Positions 25,870-34,368 of a stretch of 64,000 nucleotides of DNA are shown here, in pieces. Both the position numbers and the translations under genes were made by a program. Source of the DNA: Bacillota bacterium. GTDB taxonomy: Bacteria > Bacillota > Clostridia > Acetivibrionales > DTU013. Every line of letters starts with the position of its first letter. Positions within the stretch are counted from its first letter, which is position 1. The stretch is from NCBI GenBank assembly GCA_023418915.1, contig JAEZYU010000004.1, positions 10,498 to 74,497 of the forward strand, read 5' to 3'. The notes beneath the pieces were generated by a model. That model did not search any database. It worked only from the letters and a program-made list of their open reading frames with translations, and had not been told where the DNA came from.

Positions 25870-26934
25870 ATGGCGTCAAAACAAAAGACAGTAAATAAAA
25901 ATCCATTCAGCCTTCAGCTTGATGTTTCAGATTTTATGCCGGCCGACAATGACGAGAAGCAGAGCCTTGTCGTAATGAGAAAGAGCGTCAGTTTCTGGCG
26001 TGACGGCCTTCGCCGGTTCAGAAGGAACAAAATAGCTATGGTAAGCCTGATAGTTATCATATTTGTAATGATATTTGCGTTCATATTACCGAGCTTTTAT
26101 CCTTATTCATATGAACAGCAGATAAGGGGAAGCGAGAACCTGGCTCCTATGCAGTACTCTGAGCAGGAGCTCGCAATCAAAGCCCAGGGTGAGAGTGTAT
26201 TCCCTCATATACTCGGTACCGATTCACTTGGACGTGATACAATGATCCGCCTTATGATGGGAAGCCGCGTATCACTGCTGGTTGGTATTGTAGCCAGCGT
26301 ACTGGTACTTCTGATAGGTTCACTGTATGGATCCGTTGCAGGGTACTTTGGCGGTAAGGTGGACATGATTATGATGCGTCTGGTAGACATAATATATACC
26401 GTGCCTGATATACTGATAATAATATTGCTTATGGTTACCTTGAAGTACCCACTGCAGAATCTTGCAGATTCCGTGCCTGGTTTCAGCTGGATCAATACAA
26501 TAGGCGTGGGATTGATATGTATATTTATTGTATTTGCGCTGCTTTACTGGGTCGGTATGGCCAGGATCGTCCGAAGCCAGATACTGACTCTGAAGGAACA
26601 GGAATTTGTAACAGCGGCAAAAGCATTGGGAGCAAGTCATGGCAGAATAATTAAGAAGCATCTTTTAACTAACTGTATGGGCACATTGATCGTAACAACG
26701 ACACTACAGATACCTTCGTCAATTTTTACTGAAAGCTTCCTCAGCTTCATCGGTATCGGTGTGGCAGCTCCAATGCCGTCTCTGGGATCCATGGCGTCAC
26801 AGGCCATCGGAGGCATTACCTCCTATCCATATAGACTTCTTGCGCCGGCTATCATGATCAGCTTGATAATATTATCCTTCAACCTGATTGGAGACGGACT
26901 GAGAGATGCGTTTGACCCGAAACTGAAGAACTAG
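25870..26934 (+). CDS. oppC: oligopeptide ABC transporter permease OppC
   Basis: About 354 residues. An N-terminal cytoplasmic stretch, the OppC_N helix (RRNKIAMVSLIVIIFVMIFAFILP), HILGTDSLGRDTMIRLMMGSRVSL, and the EAA loop EFVTAAKALGASHGRIIKKHLLTNCMGTLIV. Segments between residues 200 and 230 are longer than in many OppC proteins. AGGTGGTG at 25856-25863 places the start at ATG 25870 rather than the GTG at 25858 next to the oppB stop. Confidence 0.93.
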   Translation: MASKQKTVNKNPFSLQLDVSDFMPADNDEKQSLVVMRKSVSFWRDGLRRFRRNKIAMVSLIVIIFVMIFAFILPSFYPYSYEQQIRGSENLAPMQYSEQELAIKAQGESVFPHILGTDSLGRDTMIRLMMGSRVSLLVGIVASVLVLLIGSLYGSVAGYFGGKVDMIMMRLVDIIYTVPDILIIILLMVTLKYPLQNLADSVPGFSWINTIGVGLICIFIVFALLYWVGMARIVRSQILTLKEQEFVTAAKALGASHGRIIKKHLLTNCMGTLIVTTTLQIPSSIFTESFLSFIGIGVAAPMPSLGSMASQAIGGITSYPYRLLAPAIMISLIILSFNLIGDGLRDAFDPKLKN

Positions 26935-26952
26935 TGAACTGAGGTGGGAATG

Positions 26953-27954
26953 ATGAGTAAAACACTGCTTGATATAAAGAATCTGCGACTCTCCTTTTTT
27001 ACGCCCGCTGGAGAGGTAAAGGCTCTGAATGATGTTTCGATAAAGATGGAAGAAGGCGACGTTTTAGGTATCGTCGGGGAGAGCGGAAGCGGAAAGAGCG
27101 TTACTGCATATTCTCTGATGGGCCTCACTGCGCATCCCGGACGGATCATAGGGGGTACGATCGATTTCAATGGACACAGGATCAATGAATTGTCTGAGAT
27201 CGATATGCGAAAGATAAGGGGCAATGAGGTAAGCATAATATTCCAGGATCCTATGACGAGCCTGAACCCTGTATATACAATTGGCAATCAGATAATGGAA
27301 GTCATACTTCTGCATACCGACAAGGACAAGAAGCAAGCGTATGATCGCGCTGTGGAGCTGCTGATGCTTGTCGGCATAAATGAGCCCGAAAAGAGGATGA
27401 AGCAATATCCTCATGAATTGTCGGGAGGTATGCGTCAAAGAGTCATGATAGCCATTGCGCTTGCGTGCGAACCCAAGCTGCTGATTGCCGATGAACCGAC
27501 GACTGCGCTGGATGTGACCATCCAGGCACAGATTTTAGAACTGATGATAGAACTTAAGAATAAAATCGGCATGTCAATTATTATGATCACGCATGATCTT
27601 GGCATCGTGGCGAACATGTGCCAGAAGATCGCAGTTATGTATGCTGGTAAAATTGTAGAGTACGGTACTGCCGATGAAATATTTTACGATCCAAAGCATG
27701 AGTATACAAAAGGATTACTTCGCAGTATACCAAAACTGACCGACAAGGAGCACAAAAAGCTGGTCCCTATAGAGGGAACACCGGTCGATATGCTCAATCC
27801 GCCTGCCGGATGCCCTTTCGCACCTCGATGTGAATGCTGTATGAAGATATGCTTAAAGCAGATGCCGGAATATACGGACATATCTGAGGACCACTATAGC
27901 GCATGCTGGCTTTTACAGAAGGAAGAATTCGGTAAGAAGGGGGGAAGAGCATGA
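26953..27954 (+). CDS. oppD: oligopeptide ABC transporter ATPase OppD
   Basis: About 333 residues. Walker A GESGSGKSVTAYSLM, Q-loop IFQDPMTSLNPV, signature ELSGGMRQRVMIAIAL, Walker B LLIADEPTTALDVT, H-loop ITHDLGIVANMC. The C-terminal extension has cysteines (GCPFAPRCECCMKIC), the oligopeptide-importer iron-sulfur-type motif. GAGGTGGG at 26941-26948 suggests ATG 26953. It overlaps oppF by 4 nt. Confidence 0.95.
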   Translation: MSKTLLDIKNLRLSFFTPAGEVKALNDVSIKMEEGDVLGIVGESGSGKSVTAYSLMGLTAHPGRIIGGTIDFNGHRINELSEIDMRKIRGNEVSIIFQDPMTSLNPVYTIGNQIMEVILLHTDKDKKQAYDRAVELLMLVGINEPEKRMKQYPHELSGGMRQRVMIAIALACEPKLLIADEPTTALDVTIQAQILELMIELKNKIGMSIIMITHDLGIVANMCQKIAVMYAGKIVEYGTADEIFYDPKHEYTKGLLRSIPKLTDKEHKKLVPIEGTPVDMLNPPAGCPFAPRCECCMKICLKQMPEYTDISEDHYSACWLLQKEEFGKKGGRA

Positions 27955-28919
27955 ACAGACTGGTAGAAGTTAAAAATCTGAAGCAGTACTTTCGTACCGG
28001 AGGAAGCGTTTTTCATCCGATGTATGTAAAGGCGGTAGATGATGTGAGCTTTTATATAAACAAGGGTGAGACACTTGGCCTTGTCGGAGAGAGCGGCTGT
28101 GGAAAAACGACTACAGGTCGTACGCTTCTCAGGCTCTACGAACCGACGGAAGGCCAGATCATTTATGACGGCGTCGATATTACAAAGGCTGATATGATGC
28201 CCTACAGGCGCAGAATGCAGATCGTTTTCCAGGATCCGTACGCCAGCCTTGATCCAAGGATGACTGTAGGAGATATAGTTGGCGAAGCTATAGATATTCA
28301 CAAACTGACTCCGAGCAAAAACGAGAGGAAAGAAAAAATATACGCAATGCTCGAGCGTGTAGGATTGAACAGTGAGCATGCAAATCGTTATCCGCATGAG
28401 TTCTCCGGCGGCCAGCGCCAGCGTATCGGCATAGCGCGCGCTCTTGCTGTGGACCCTGAATTTATTGTGTGTGACGAGCCGATTTCTGCACTTGATGTTT
28501 CAATACAGGCCCAGGTGGTAAATATGTTTGAAGAATTGCAGCAGGATCTGGGTCTGACATACCTGTTCATTGCACATGACTTGAATGTGGTAAAACACAT
28601 CAGTAACAGAATTGGGGTAATGTACCTCGGCAAGCTGGTAGAACTGGCAGACAGCTATGAACTGACGTTCCATAATCTGCATCCTTATACCAAATCACTG
28701 ATTTCAGCCATACCGATCCCGGATCCGGTTGAAAGCCGAAACAAGAAAAGGATAGTACTGGAGGGAGACGTACCAAGTCCGCTGAATCCGCCATCGGGAT
28801 GCAGGTTCAGAACAAGATGCCGTTATGCGACGGAGCTCTGTGCTCAGCAGGAGCCTGAATTCAAGGAAGTTTCACCGGGACATCATGTTGCATGCCATCA
28901 TATTGACAAAGTTAACTGA
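27951..28919 (+). CDS. oppF: oligopeptide ABC transporter ATPase OppF
   Basis: 322 residues. Walker A GESGCGKTTTGRTLL, Q-loop VFQDPYASLDPRM, signature FSGGQRQRIGIARAL, Walker B FIVCDEPISALDVS, H-loop IAHDLNVVKHIS. The C-terminal cysteines (GCRFRTRCRYATELC) match the oligopeptide/dipeptide importer domain. It pairs with OppD. Confidence 0.95.
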   Translation: MNRLVEVKNLKQYFRTGGSVFHPMYVKAVDDVSFYINKGETLGLVGESGCGKTTTGRTLLRLYEPTEGQIIYDGVDITKADMMPYRRRMQIVFQDPYASLDPRMTVGDIVGEAIDIHKLTPSKNERKEKIYAMLERVGLNSEHANRYPHEFSGGQRQRIGIARALAVDPEFIVCDEPISALDVSIQAQVVNMFEELQQDLGLTYLFIAHDLNVVKHISNRIGVMYLGKLVELADSYELTFHNLHPYTKSLISAIPIPDPVESRNKKRIVLEGDVPSPLNPPSGCRFRTRCRYATELCAQQEPEFKEVSPGHHVACHHIDKVN

Positions 28920-29056
28920 CATATAAAAAATAAACTGTATTAAATGCCGTCATTCAGGGGGAATATATCAAATATAATATATTTGGGATACTACTCCTGA
29001 ATGCTTGCATTTTAATAAATACGGTACATATGTACTGAAAAATAGGAGGAAATTTT

Positions 29057-30655
29057 ATGAAAAGAAAAGCAGCACTTCTAATCTCACTTGTGCTCGTATG
29101 CAGCTTGCTTTTCACTGCTTGTGCCGGCGGAGGCAACGCAGGAAAAGCAGACACTCTTACAGTCTGTGTCGGACCTGATCCTGACACGATCGACCCGGCT
29201 CTGAACTCTGCGGTTGATGGTGCAACATTGATCATTCATGGGTTCGAAGGCCTTATGACTCTTGACAAAAACGGTACGCCCGTACCGGGACAGGCAAAGT
29301 CATATGATGTCAGCGAAGACGGAACAGTTTACACATTCCACCTGCGTGACGGTCTTAAGTGGAGTGATGGAAAGGCTCTTACAGCAAACGATTTCGTTTA
29401 CTCGTGGAACCGTGCAATCTCACCTGATACAGCGGCAGATTATTCCTACATGTTTGAAGTAATTGAAGGCTTTGAAGATGGGAAATTGAACATTACAGCA
29501 TCCGACGACAAAACATTCGTAGTCAAGCTTAATAATGCAGTTCCGTATTTCCTCGAACTCTGCGCATTCCCGACCTATTCACCTGTACGCCAGGATTTGA
29601 TTGAAGAGCATGGTGACGCATGGGCAGTAGATGCAAAGACATATATAGGAAATGGTCCATATAAGATGACCGAATGGGTTCCGGGATCACATATGATCTA
29701 TGAAAAGAACAAGAATTACTGGGATCATAAAAACCTTGGAACTGAGAAAATCAAATTTGTCCTTATGGAAGACGATAATGCAATACTCAATGCATTCCAG
29801 CAGGACGAAATATTGTTTGCAGACCAAATGCCGAACGACGAAATAGATGCATGGAGAGAAAAACCGGAGTTCAACCTTGAAGGACAGCTTGGAACATATT
29901 ATATATCCTTCAACACACAGAAAGCTCCGATGGACAATCCAAAGGTGCGTAAAGCCTTGCTGCTTGCCATAGACCGTGATTTCATATGTGTCAACATAGG
30001 AAAGTCAGGTCAGGAGCCTGCTGGCGCATATGTGCCGACAGGACTGTCTGATGCAGATCCTACAAAGGAATTCCGCGATGTCGGCGGCAACTACTATGAT
30101 CCTACCAAGGCAGGCAATGAAGCTAACCTGGAAGAAGCAAAGAAGCTGCTTGCAGAAGCAGGGTTCCCGAATGGCGAAGGACTTCCGACAATGGAATATC
30201 TCTATAACGAAGGAACCGGACATCAGCAGATAGGCGAAGCTATACAGGATATGTGGAAGAAGATCGGCGTCAATATCACGCTGGTTTCACAGGAGTGGAA
30301 CACATTCCTCAACACACGTAAAAACGGTGAATACTATATTGCACGTAACGGATGGCTCGGCGATTATAATGACCCGATCTCATTCCTTGACATGTGGATC
30401 ACAGGCAGCGGCAACAATGATGCTCAGTGGAGCAATGCCGAATATGACGATCTTATAAAGAGAGTCAAGACTTCAACTGATCCCGAAGAGCGCTACAAGC
30501 TGATGCATGAAGCTGAAGATATAATATTCGAGGAAAGCATGCTTTGCCCAATCTACTATTATGTAGACCTGTACCTGATCAATCAGAAGGTCGAAGGCTT
30601 CTACTCATCACCGCTGGGTTACAAATACTTCATGTATGCAACAGTTCCATCCTAA
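29057..30655 (+). CDS. oppA: oligopeptide-binding lipoprotein OppA
   Basis: 532 residues. A lipoprotein signal peptide (MKRKAALLISLVLVCSLLFTAC, lipidated Cys 22) precedes a family 5 solute-binding protein: DPDTIDPALNSAVDGATLIIHGFEGL, YTFHLRDGLKWSDGKALTANDFVYSW, GNGPYKMTEWVPGSH, and PKVRKALLLAIDR. It captures peptides for OppBCDF. Placed last, 137 nt after oppF, with AGGAGG upstream and a strong terminator downstream. Confidence 0.95.
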   Translation: MKRKAALLISLVLVCSLLFTACAGGGNAGKADTLTVCVGPDPDTIDPALNSAVDGATLIIHGFEGLMTLDKNGTPVPGQAKSYDVSEDGTVYTFHLRDGLKWSDGKALTANDFVYSWNRAISPDTAADYSYMFEVIEGFEDGKLNITASDDKTFVVKLNNAVPYFLELCAFPTYSPVRQDLIEEHGDAWAVDAKTYIGNGPYKMTEWVPGSHMIYEKNKNYWDHKNLGTEKIKFVLMEDDNAILNAFQQDEILFADQMPNDEIDAWREKPEFNLEGQLGTYYISFNTQKAPMDNPKVRKALLLAIDRDFICVNIGKSGQEPAGAYVPTGLSDADPTKEFRDVGGNYYDPTKAGNEANLEEAKKLLAEAGFPNGEGLPTMEYLYNEGTGHQQIGEAIQDMWKKIGVNITLVSQEWNTFLNTRKNGEYYIARNGWLGDYNDPISFLDMWITGSGNNDAQWSNAEYDDLIKRVKTSTDPEERYKLMHEAEDIIFEESMLCPIYYYVDLYLINQKVEGFYSSPLGYKYFMYATVPS

Positions 30656-30679
30656 CGGTAACGTATACACATAACCAAT

Positions 30680-30712
30680 AAAGGGACCGGCTCATAAAGC
30701 CGGTCCCTTTTT
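30680..30712 (+). terminator. Rho-independent terminator after oppA
   Basis: AAAGGGACCGGC, loop TCATAAA, GCCGGTCCCTTTTT. A 12-bp perfect stem with a T-run. Confidence 0.95.
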
Positions 30713-30733
30713 AACAGCATAAACTGCATTATC

Positions 30734-30799
30734 AAAGGGACAGTTCTTGTGATTATATCGTCTCACCGACTCGGTGATAATCACAAGAACTGTCCCTTT
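30734..30799. repeat. 66-bp inverted repeat with 23-bp perfect arms
   Basis: The left arm (30734-30756) begins AAAGGGACAGTTCTTG and the right arm (30777-30799) is its exact complement. The 20-nt loop holds a nested CACCGA-C-TCGGTG hairpin. It may serve as terminator for the minus-strand LexA-like gene; the GGGACAGTTCT core recurs elsewhere in the window. Confidence 0.85.
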
Positions 30800-30825
30800 T
30801 ATCGGAGAACCGTCCATTGAACTAT

Positions 30826-31464
30826 TTATCTGATCTTCGAATATCTGCCTTCAACTTTACCTATTGTCACGATCTCATCGGGGGTGAAGTTATCCTTGTC
30901 AATAATGCTCAAATCAGCTTTGAGAGTGATCGTCCCATCACTTTGCGGATAATATCTCCTCAGCAGCGCACGTGTTTCATAGAACACAAGCGCTATGTCC
31001 CCGGATTCCGGCTCTGCCTTCGTATTAACCAATATAGTATCGTCTTCTCCAAAGCCGCTTTCTGTCAAACCGTCGCTGGGACATTCAAACAGGAAGTAAT
31101 TGCCGCCTTCTTCAAGCACTTCCGGTGAAATGGGATGATACTTTACAATATTATATATATTCGTAAGATCATCTAAATTCCTCGTGCTTATTTTCTTTAT
31201 TCTTGGAATGAACACAGGCTTTGTATACATCTGATCATCAGGGGATACCAGCTGTATAGACCTTGCTGCTCCGAGCTGCCTCTTGATAACGCCCTTCTGC
31301 TCAAGTCTGTTAAGTATGCCCTGTACTGCTCCCGGAGTTTTTTCTCCGACAAGTTCACCTATTTCACGTACCGTTGGCGGTATACCGTTGATTGTGATAT
31401 AAGATTCAATAACTGAATACACCTTTTTTTGTTTAGCAGTTAAACTGCTGTAGTTGGATATCAT
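30826..31464 (-). CDS. LexA-like repressor lacking autocleavage residues
   Basis: 212 residues. The N-terminal winged helix is clearly LexA (LTAKQKKVYSVIESYITINGIPPTVREIGELVG...AVQGILNRLEQKGVIKR). The C-terminal S24-like domain is degenerate: the position of the catalytic Ser in LexA (G-M/D-S-M) is Gly132 (CPSDGLTESGF), the catalytic Lys is Arg169 (RALLRRYY), and the Ala-Gly cleavage site is replaced by Lys-Ile near residue 91. It should therefore bind DNA without RecA-triggered cleavage. It is divergent from the cyanophycin genes, with a perfect palindrome between. Probably not the SOS LexA of this organism; regulation of the cassette is inference. Confidence 0.8.
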   Translation of the reverse strand: MISNYSSLTAKQKKVYSVIESYITINGIPPTVREIGELVGEKTPGAVQGILNRLEQKGVIKRQLGAARSIQLVSPDDQMYTKPVFIPRIKKISTRNLDDLTNIYNIVKYHPISPEVLEEGGNYFLFECPSDGLTESGFGEDDTILVNTKAEPESGDIALVFYETRALLRRYYPQSDGTITLKADLSIIDKDNFTPDEIVTIGKVEGRYSKIR

Positions 31465-31540
31465 TTTATCACCCTTTGTATTATTTACTTTACATAATCA
31501 AAAAACAGTTTAACAAATTTATATTAAATAATCAAATCAT

Positions 31541-31562
31541 AAATTAACAGTACTGTTAATTT
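31541..31562. promoter_or_regulatory. 22-bp perfect palindrome, candidate operator
   Basis: AAATTAACAGT at 31541-31551 is followed at once by its exact reverse complement at 31552-31562. It lies in the 294-nt AT-rich gap between the divergent LexA-like and isoaspartyl dipeptidase genes. A half-site AAATTAACAG recurs at 31590-31599, about 48 bp further. Confidence 0.75.
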
Positions 31563-31758
31563 AGTACATTATAATGTTATAACAATTGAAAATTAACAGA
31601 TTATTAATACATTTTTAATATCATTGTAAAAAAGTTCACATGTATATAGGCTATTGTTTCGGTAAAAATACTAAAATGTCTTGGTTCATATTTATCAAGC
31701 ATCTGTACAGAAACGATAAGCAGCATGTATATGGCTGCAGCACGGGGAAGGGAGCCAT

Positions 31759-32895
31759 ATGTTCAGGCTTTTAAAGAATGTTGAGCTTTATGCACCGGAA
31801 TATATTGGGGTACGAGACATTTTGACTGCATTTGGCAAGATTGCCATAGTGTCAGACGATATAAAAACAGCACAGCCGCTGCAGGCAGAAATAACGGATT
31901 GCAGCGGAACGGTTGCCATCCCGGGCTTGATAGACCAGCATGTGCATATTACCGGCGGAGGGGGCGAAAGGGGTCCAGAAAGCATAATAGGGCCTATCTG
32001 TACCGATGAGCTGGTCAAAGCAGGCACAACAACTGTGGTTGGGATCCTCGGAGATGATGGCGTCGGTAAAAGTATGCAGAACCTGCTTATGAAGGCACGC
32101 TCTCTGGAGACTGACGGACTGACTGCCTATATCTACACCGGTAATTATGGTATACCCCCTGTAACAATAACTGGCAGGGTACTGACCGATATCGCAATAG
32201 TCGATAAGGTTATCGGTGCCGGAGAAATAGCGATCTCTGACTTCCGCTCCTCGTATCCGACAAGAGATGAGCTGGCCAAATTGGCACATGAGGCTGTTAC
32301 AGGAGGTATGCTGGGTAAAAAAGCGGGAGTTGTACATCTGCATGTAGGTGATGGCAAAGCGGGTCTTTCGCCGCTTTTGGATCTGCTTGAAGTAACGGAT
32401 TTTCCTGTTTCAATGTTTATACCCACTCATTTAAATAGAAACAAGAACCTTTTTGAGCAGGCAGTGAACTACCATGACAACGGAGGGATCATAGACCTGA
32501 CCGCCGGTGAGAACACCAAAGCAGGGGTGAGTGTGCCCGAATGCATGAAAAGGTTGATAAATAGCGCCAGAGGGCTGGAAAATGTAACAGTATCCTCTGA
32601 CGGAAACGGAAGCGGTGCAGGTGATTCTCAAACGGAGACAGGAAGTGTCATGGCCCTTTTCAATGATTTTAGAACAGCAGTGAAGGATCACGGCCTTCCT
32701 ATGACGCCGATACTTAAAACAATAACTGAAAATGTTGCAAAGGTACTGAAGCTGTATCCGGTAAAGGGAAGGATCGCTGCCGGCAGTGATGCTGATATAC
32801 TGTTGATTGACAAAGTGTCCTTCGAACCCAAAATGTTATTTTCCAGAGGCAGGCTGCTCCTTTCTGATGGGAAGCCGGTCAAGACACAGAATTGA
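31759..32895 (+). CDS. iadA: isoaspartyl dipeptidase (beta-aspartyl peptidase)
   Basis: 378 residues of the amidohydrolase superfamily. Metal site HVHITGGGGERGPES near residue 60, GTTTVVGILGDDG, VHLHVGDGKAGLSPL, and a late SSDGNGSG (catalytic Asp) are diagnostic of IadA. It cleaves beta-Asp dipeptides such as beta-Asp-Arg, the product of cyanophycinase. Upstream of cphB and cphA in the same direction, it completes a cyanophycin degradation route. Confidence 0.92.
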   Translation: MFRLLKNVELYAPEYIGVRDILTAFGKIAIVSDDIKTAQPLQAEITDCSGTVAIPGLIDQHVHITGGGGERGPESIIGPICTDELVKAGTTTVVGILGDDGVGKSMQNLLMKARSLETDGLTAYIYTGNYGIPPVTITGRVLTDIAIVDKVIGAGEIAISDFRSSYPTRDELAKLAHEAVTGGMLGKKAGVVHLHVGDGKAGLSPLLDLLEVTDFPVSMFIPTHLNRNKNLFEQAVNYHDNGGIIDLTAGENTKAGVSVPECMKRLINSARGLENVTVSSDGNGSGAGDSQTETGSVMALFNDFRTAVKDHGLPMTPILKTITENVAKVLKLYPVKGRIAAGSDADILLIDKVSFEPKMLFSRGRLLLSDGKPVKTQN

Positions 32896-32968
32896 CGACA
32901 AAAATTTACACTCATAAGCATGTATATACTTAATACGAGTTTTAAAGAATAAGCATTGAGGTGATCAA

Positions 32969-33244
32969 ATGGATAATATAGACCAAACCGATATGAAATG
33001 CAGAACTGGTTCAAAAACAGGTATCTTTTTTACTATTGCAGCAGGATGGATCGCAGCGGTCATTTCATTATTAAGATATCCTTTCATTTTTGGAGCTGCA
33101 GCAATAATACTTGGTATTTGGATAAGCAAAAGCGGAAGCAGAGCCGGAATGCCTCTTATTGCTGCCAGCATTCTGTTAATGGCGGCAGGTCTGATGTTTG
33201 ACAGTGTACTATATGAATATCTAAAAAATGCTGTTGGCATCTGA
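32969..33244 (+). CDS. small two-helix membrane protein in the cyanophycin cluster
   Basis: 91 residues with about three hydrophobic segments (GIFFTIAAGWIAAVISLL, FIFGAAAIILGIWI, MPLIAASILLMAAGLMF). No family recognised. GAGGTGAT lies 9 nt before ATG 32969. Its place between iadA and cphB suggests co-transcription, with an unknown role. Confidence 0.7.
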   Translation: MDNIDQTDMKCRTGSKTGIFFTIAAGWIAAVISLLRYPFIFGAAAIILGIWISKSGSRAGMPLIAASILLMAAGLMFDSVLYEYLKNAVGI

Positions 33245-33336
33245 CGGGCTTGGTACCGGCACTATTGTCCGGTAAAGGGGCTGATGATACGCTGCAGCGC
33301 AATTCCATGTAAACCACCAGGGAGACGGTGAGCTCA

Positions 33337-34173
33337 ATGAATATGGGAAATTTAATAATAATTGGCGGAGCTGAGGATAAGTCAGGAGAGTGCCTTATTC
33401 TAAAATCATTTGTTAATATTTCCGGTGGATCAAAAGCAAAAATCACTATATTGACAACAGCAACTGAAAAACCGATAGAAGCAGGCAATCAGTATAAATC
33501 CCTGTTTATCAAGCTTGGTGCGTCTGACACTAATTTTCTTGATATAAACACACGTGATGATGCTGATGTAGAGTCCAACGCAGAGCTTGTGGCGGGATCT
33601 ACAGGGATATTTTTCACAGGAGGCGATCAGCTGCGAATTACTAGTATATTAGGCGGGACCAGGGTATATGAAGCATTGCACCATGCATACAGATCGGGTG
33701 TTGCAATAGCCGGAACGAGTGCCGGAGCCTCAGCCATGAGTGGTACGATGATAGTAGACGGGAATAACAATAACCCGGCGAGGAAATGTACACTTAAGAT
33801 GGCTCCGGGGCTGGGACTCCTGCAAAGAGCACTCATCGACCAGCATTTTCATCAGAGGGGCAGGATAGGCAGACTTCTTTGCGGTGTGGCAGAAAATCCA
33901 TCGATACTGGGGATCGGTATTGACGAGGATACCGCAGTCAGGGTATTTCCGGATGACCACTTCGAGGCAATAGGAAGCAATTCAGTCACTATAGTGGACG
34001 GAAGACATATAAAAAGCTCGAATGTTTCAGAACTGAAGCCGGATGAAAATCTTGCCATCGCAAATGTAACGCTTCATGTGCTGCCTGCAGGGTATGGATT
34101 TGACATGCTAAGCAGAAAGGTAATCAGAATGAAAGGTGATACGGGACACCCATTAGGGAAGAACAACCTATAG
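33337..34173 (+). CDS. cphB: cyanophycinase
   Basis: About 278 residues, serine peptidase family S51. LIIIGGAEDKSGE at the N terminus, FFTGGDQLRI, the nucleophile elbow AGTSAGASAMS (Ser near residue 130), and DQHFHQRGRIGRL and GIGIDEDTAV are typical of cyanophycinase, which releases beta-Asp-Arg dipeptides from cyanophycin. The start is uncertain among GTG 33328, ATG 33337 and ATG 33343. Confidence 0.93.
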   Translation: MNMGNLIIIGGAEDKSGECLILKSFVNISGGSKAKITILTTATEKPIEAGNQYKSLFIKLGASDTNFLDINTRDDADVESNAELVAGSTGIFFTGGDQLRITSILGGTRVYEALHHAYRSGVAIAGTSAGASAMSGTMIVDGNNNNPARKCTLKMAPGLGLLQRALIDQHFHQRGRIGRLLCGVAENPSILGIGIDEDTAVRVFPDDHFEAIGSNSVTIVDGRHIKSSNVSELKPDENLAIANVTLHVLPAGYGFDMLSRKVIRMKGDTGHPLGKNNL

Positions 34174-34198
34174 GTAAGAAGAACCATAGTAATAAGAA

Positions 34199-34224
34199 TT
34201 TTCTTTAAACCGAAGGTGTTATAA
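34199..34224. repeat. right-end fragment of the MITE-like element
   Basis: TTTTCTTTAAACCGAAGGTG followed by TTATAA resembles the right end of element C (TTTTCTTTGAAACGAAGTGTTATAA). Confidence 0.5.
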
Positions 34225-34271
34225 GGGATCATTTCTTACAGGCGTTATGGGATCATTTCTTTGTAAGTGGT

Positions 34272-34324
34272 AAGGGGACACTTCTTGATACGAAGTATTT
34301 CCGGCGGTCCGATATGTCCCTTTT
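34272..34324. repeat. GGGGACACTTCTT small inverted element upstream of cphA
   Basis: AAGGGGACA at 34272-34280 and TGTCCCTTTT at 34315-34324 flank about 34 nt. The same core (GGGGAC-N-x-TTCT) recurs at 30734 and in related forms elsewhere. Two GGGATCATTTCTT direct copies precede it (near 34227 and 34250). Confidence 0.55.
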
Positions 34325-34368
34325 GGAAGGGATGTGCGAGCGTTCTGTAAATAAGTGGAGGAGAACTT

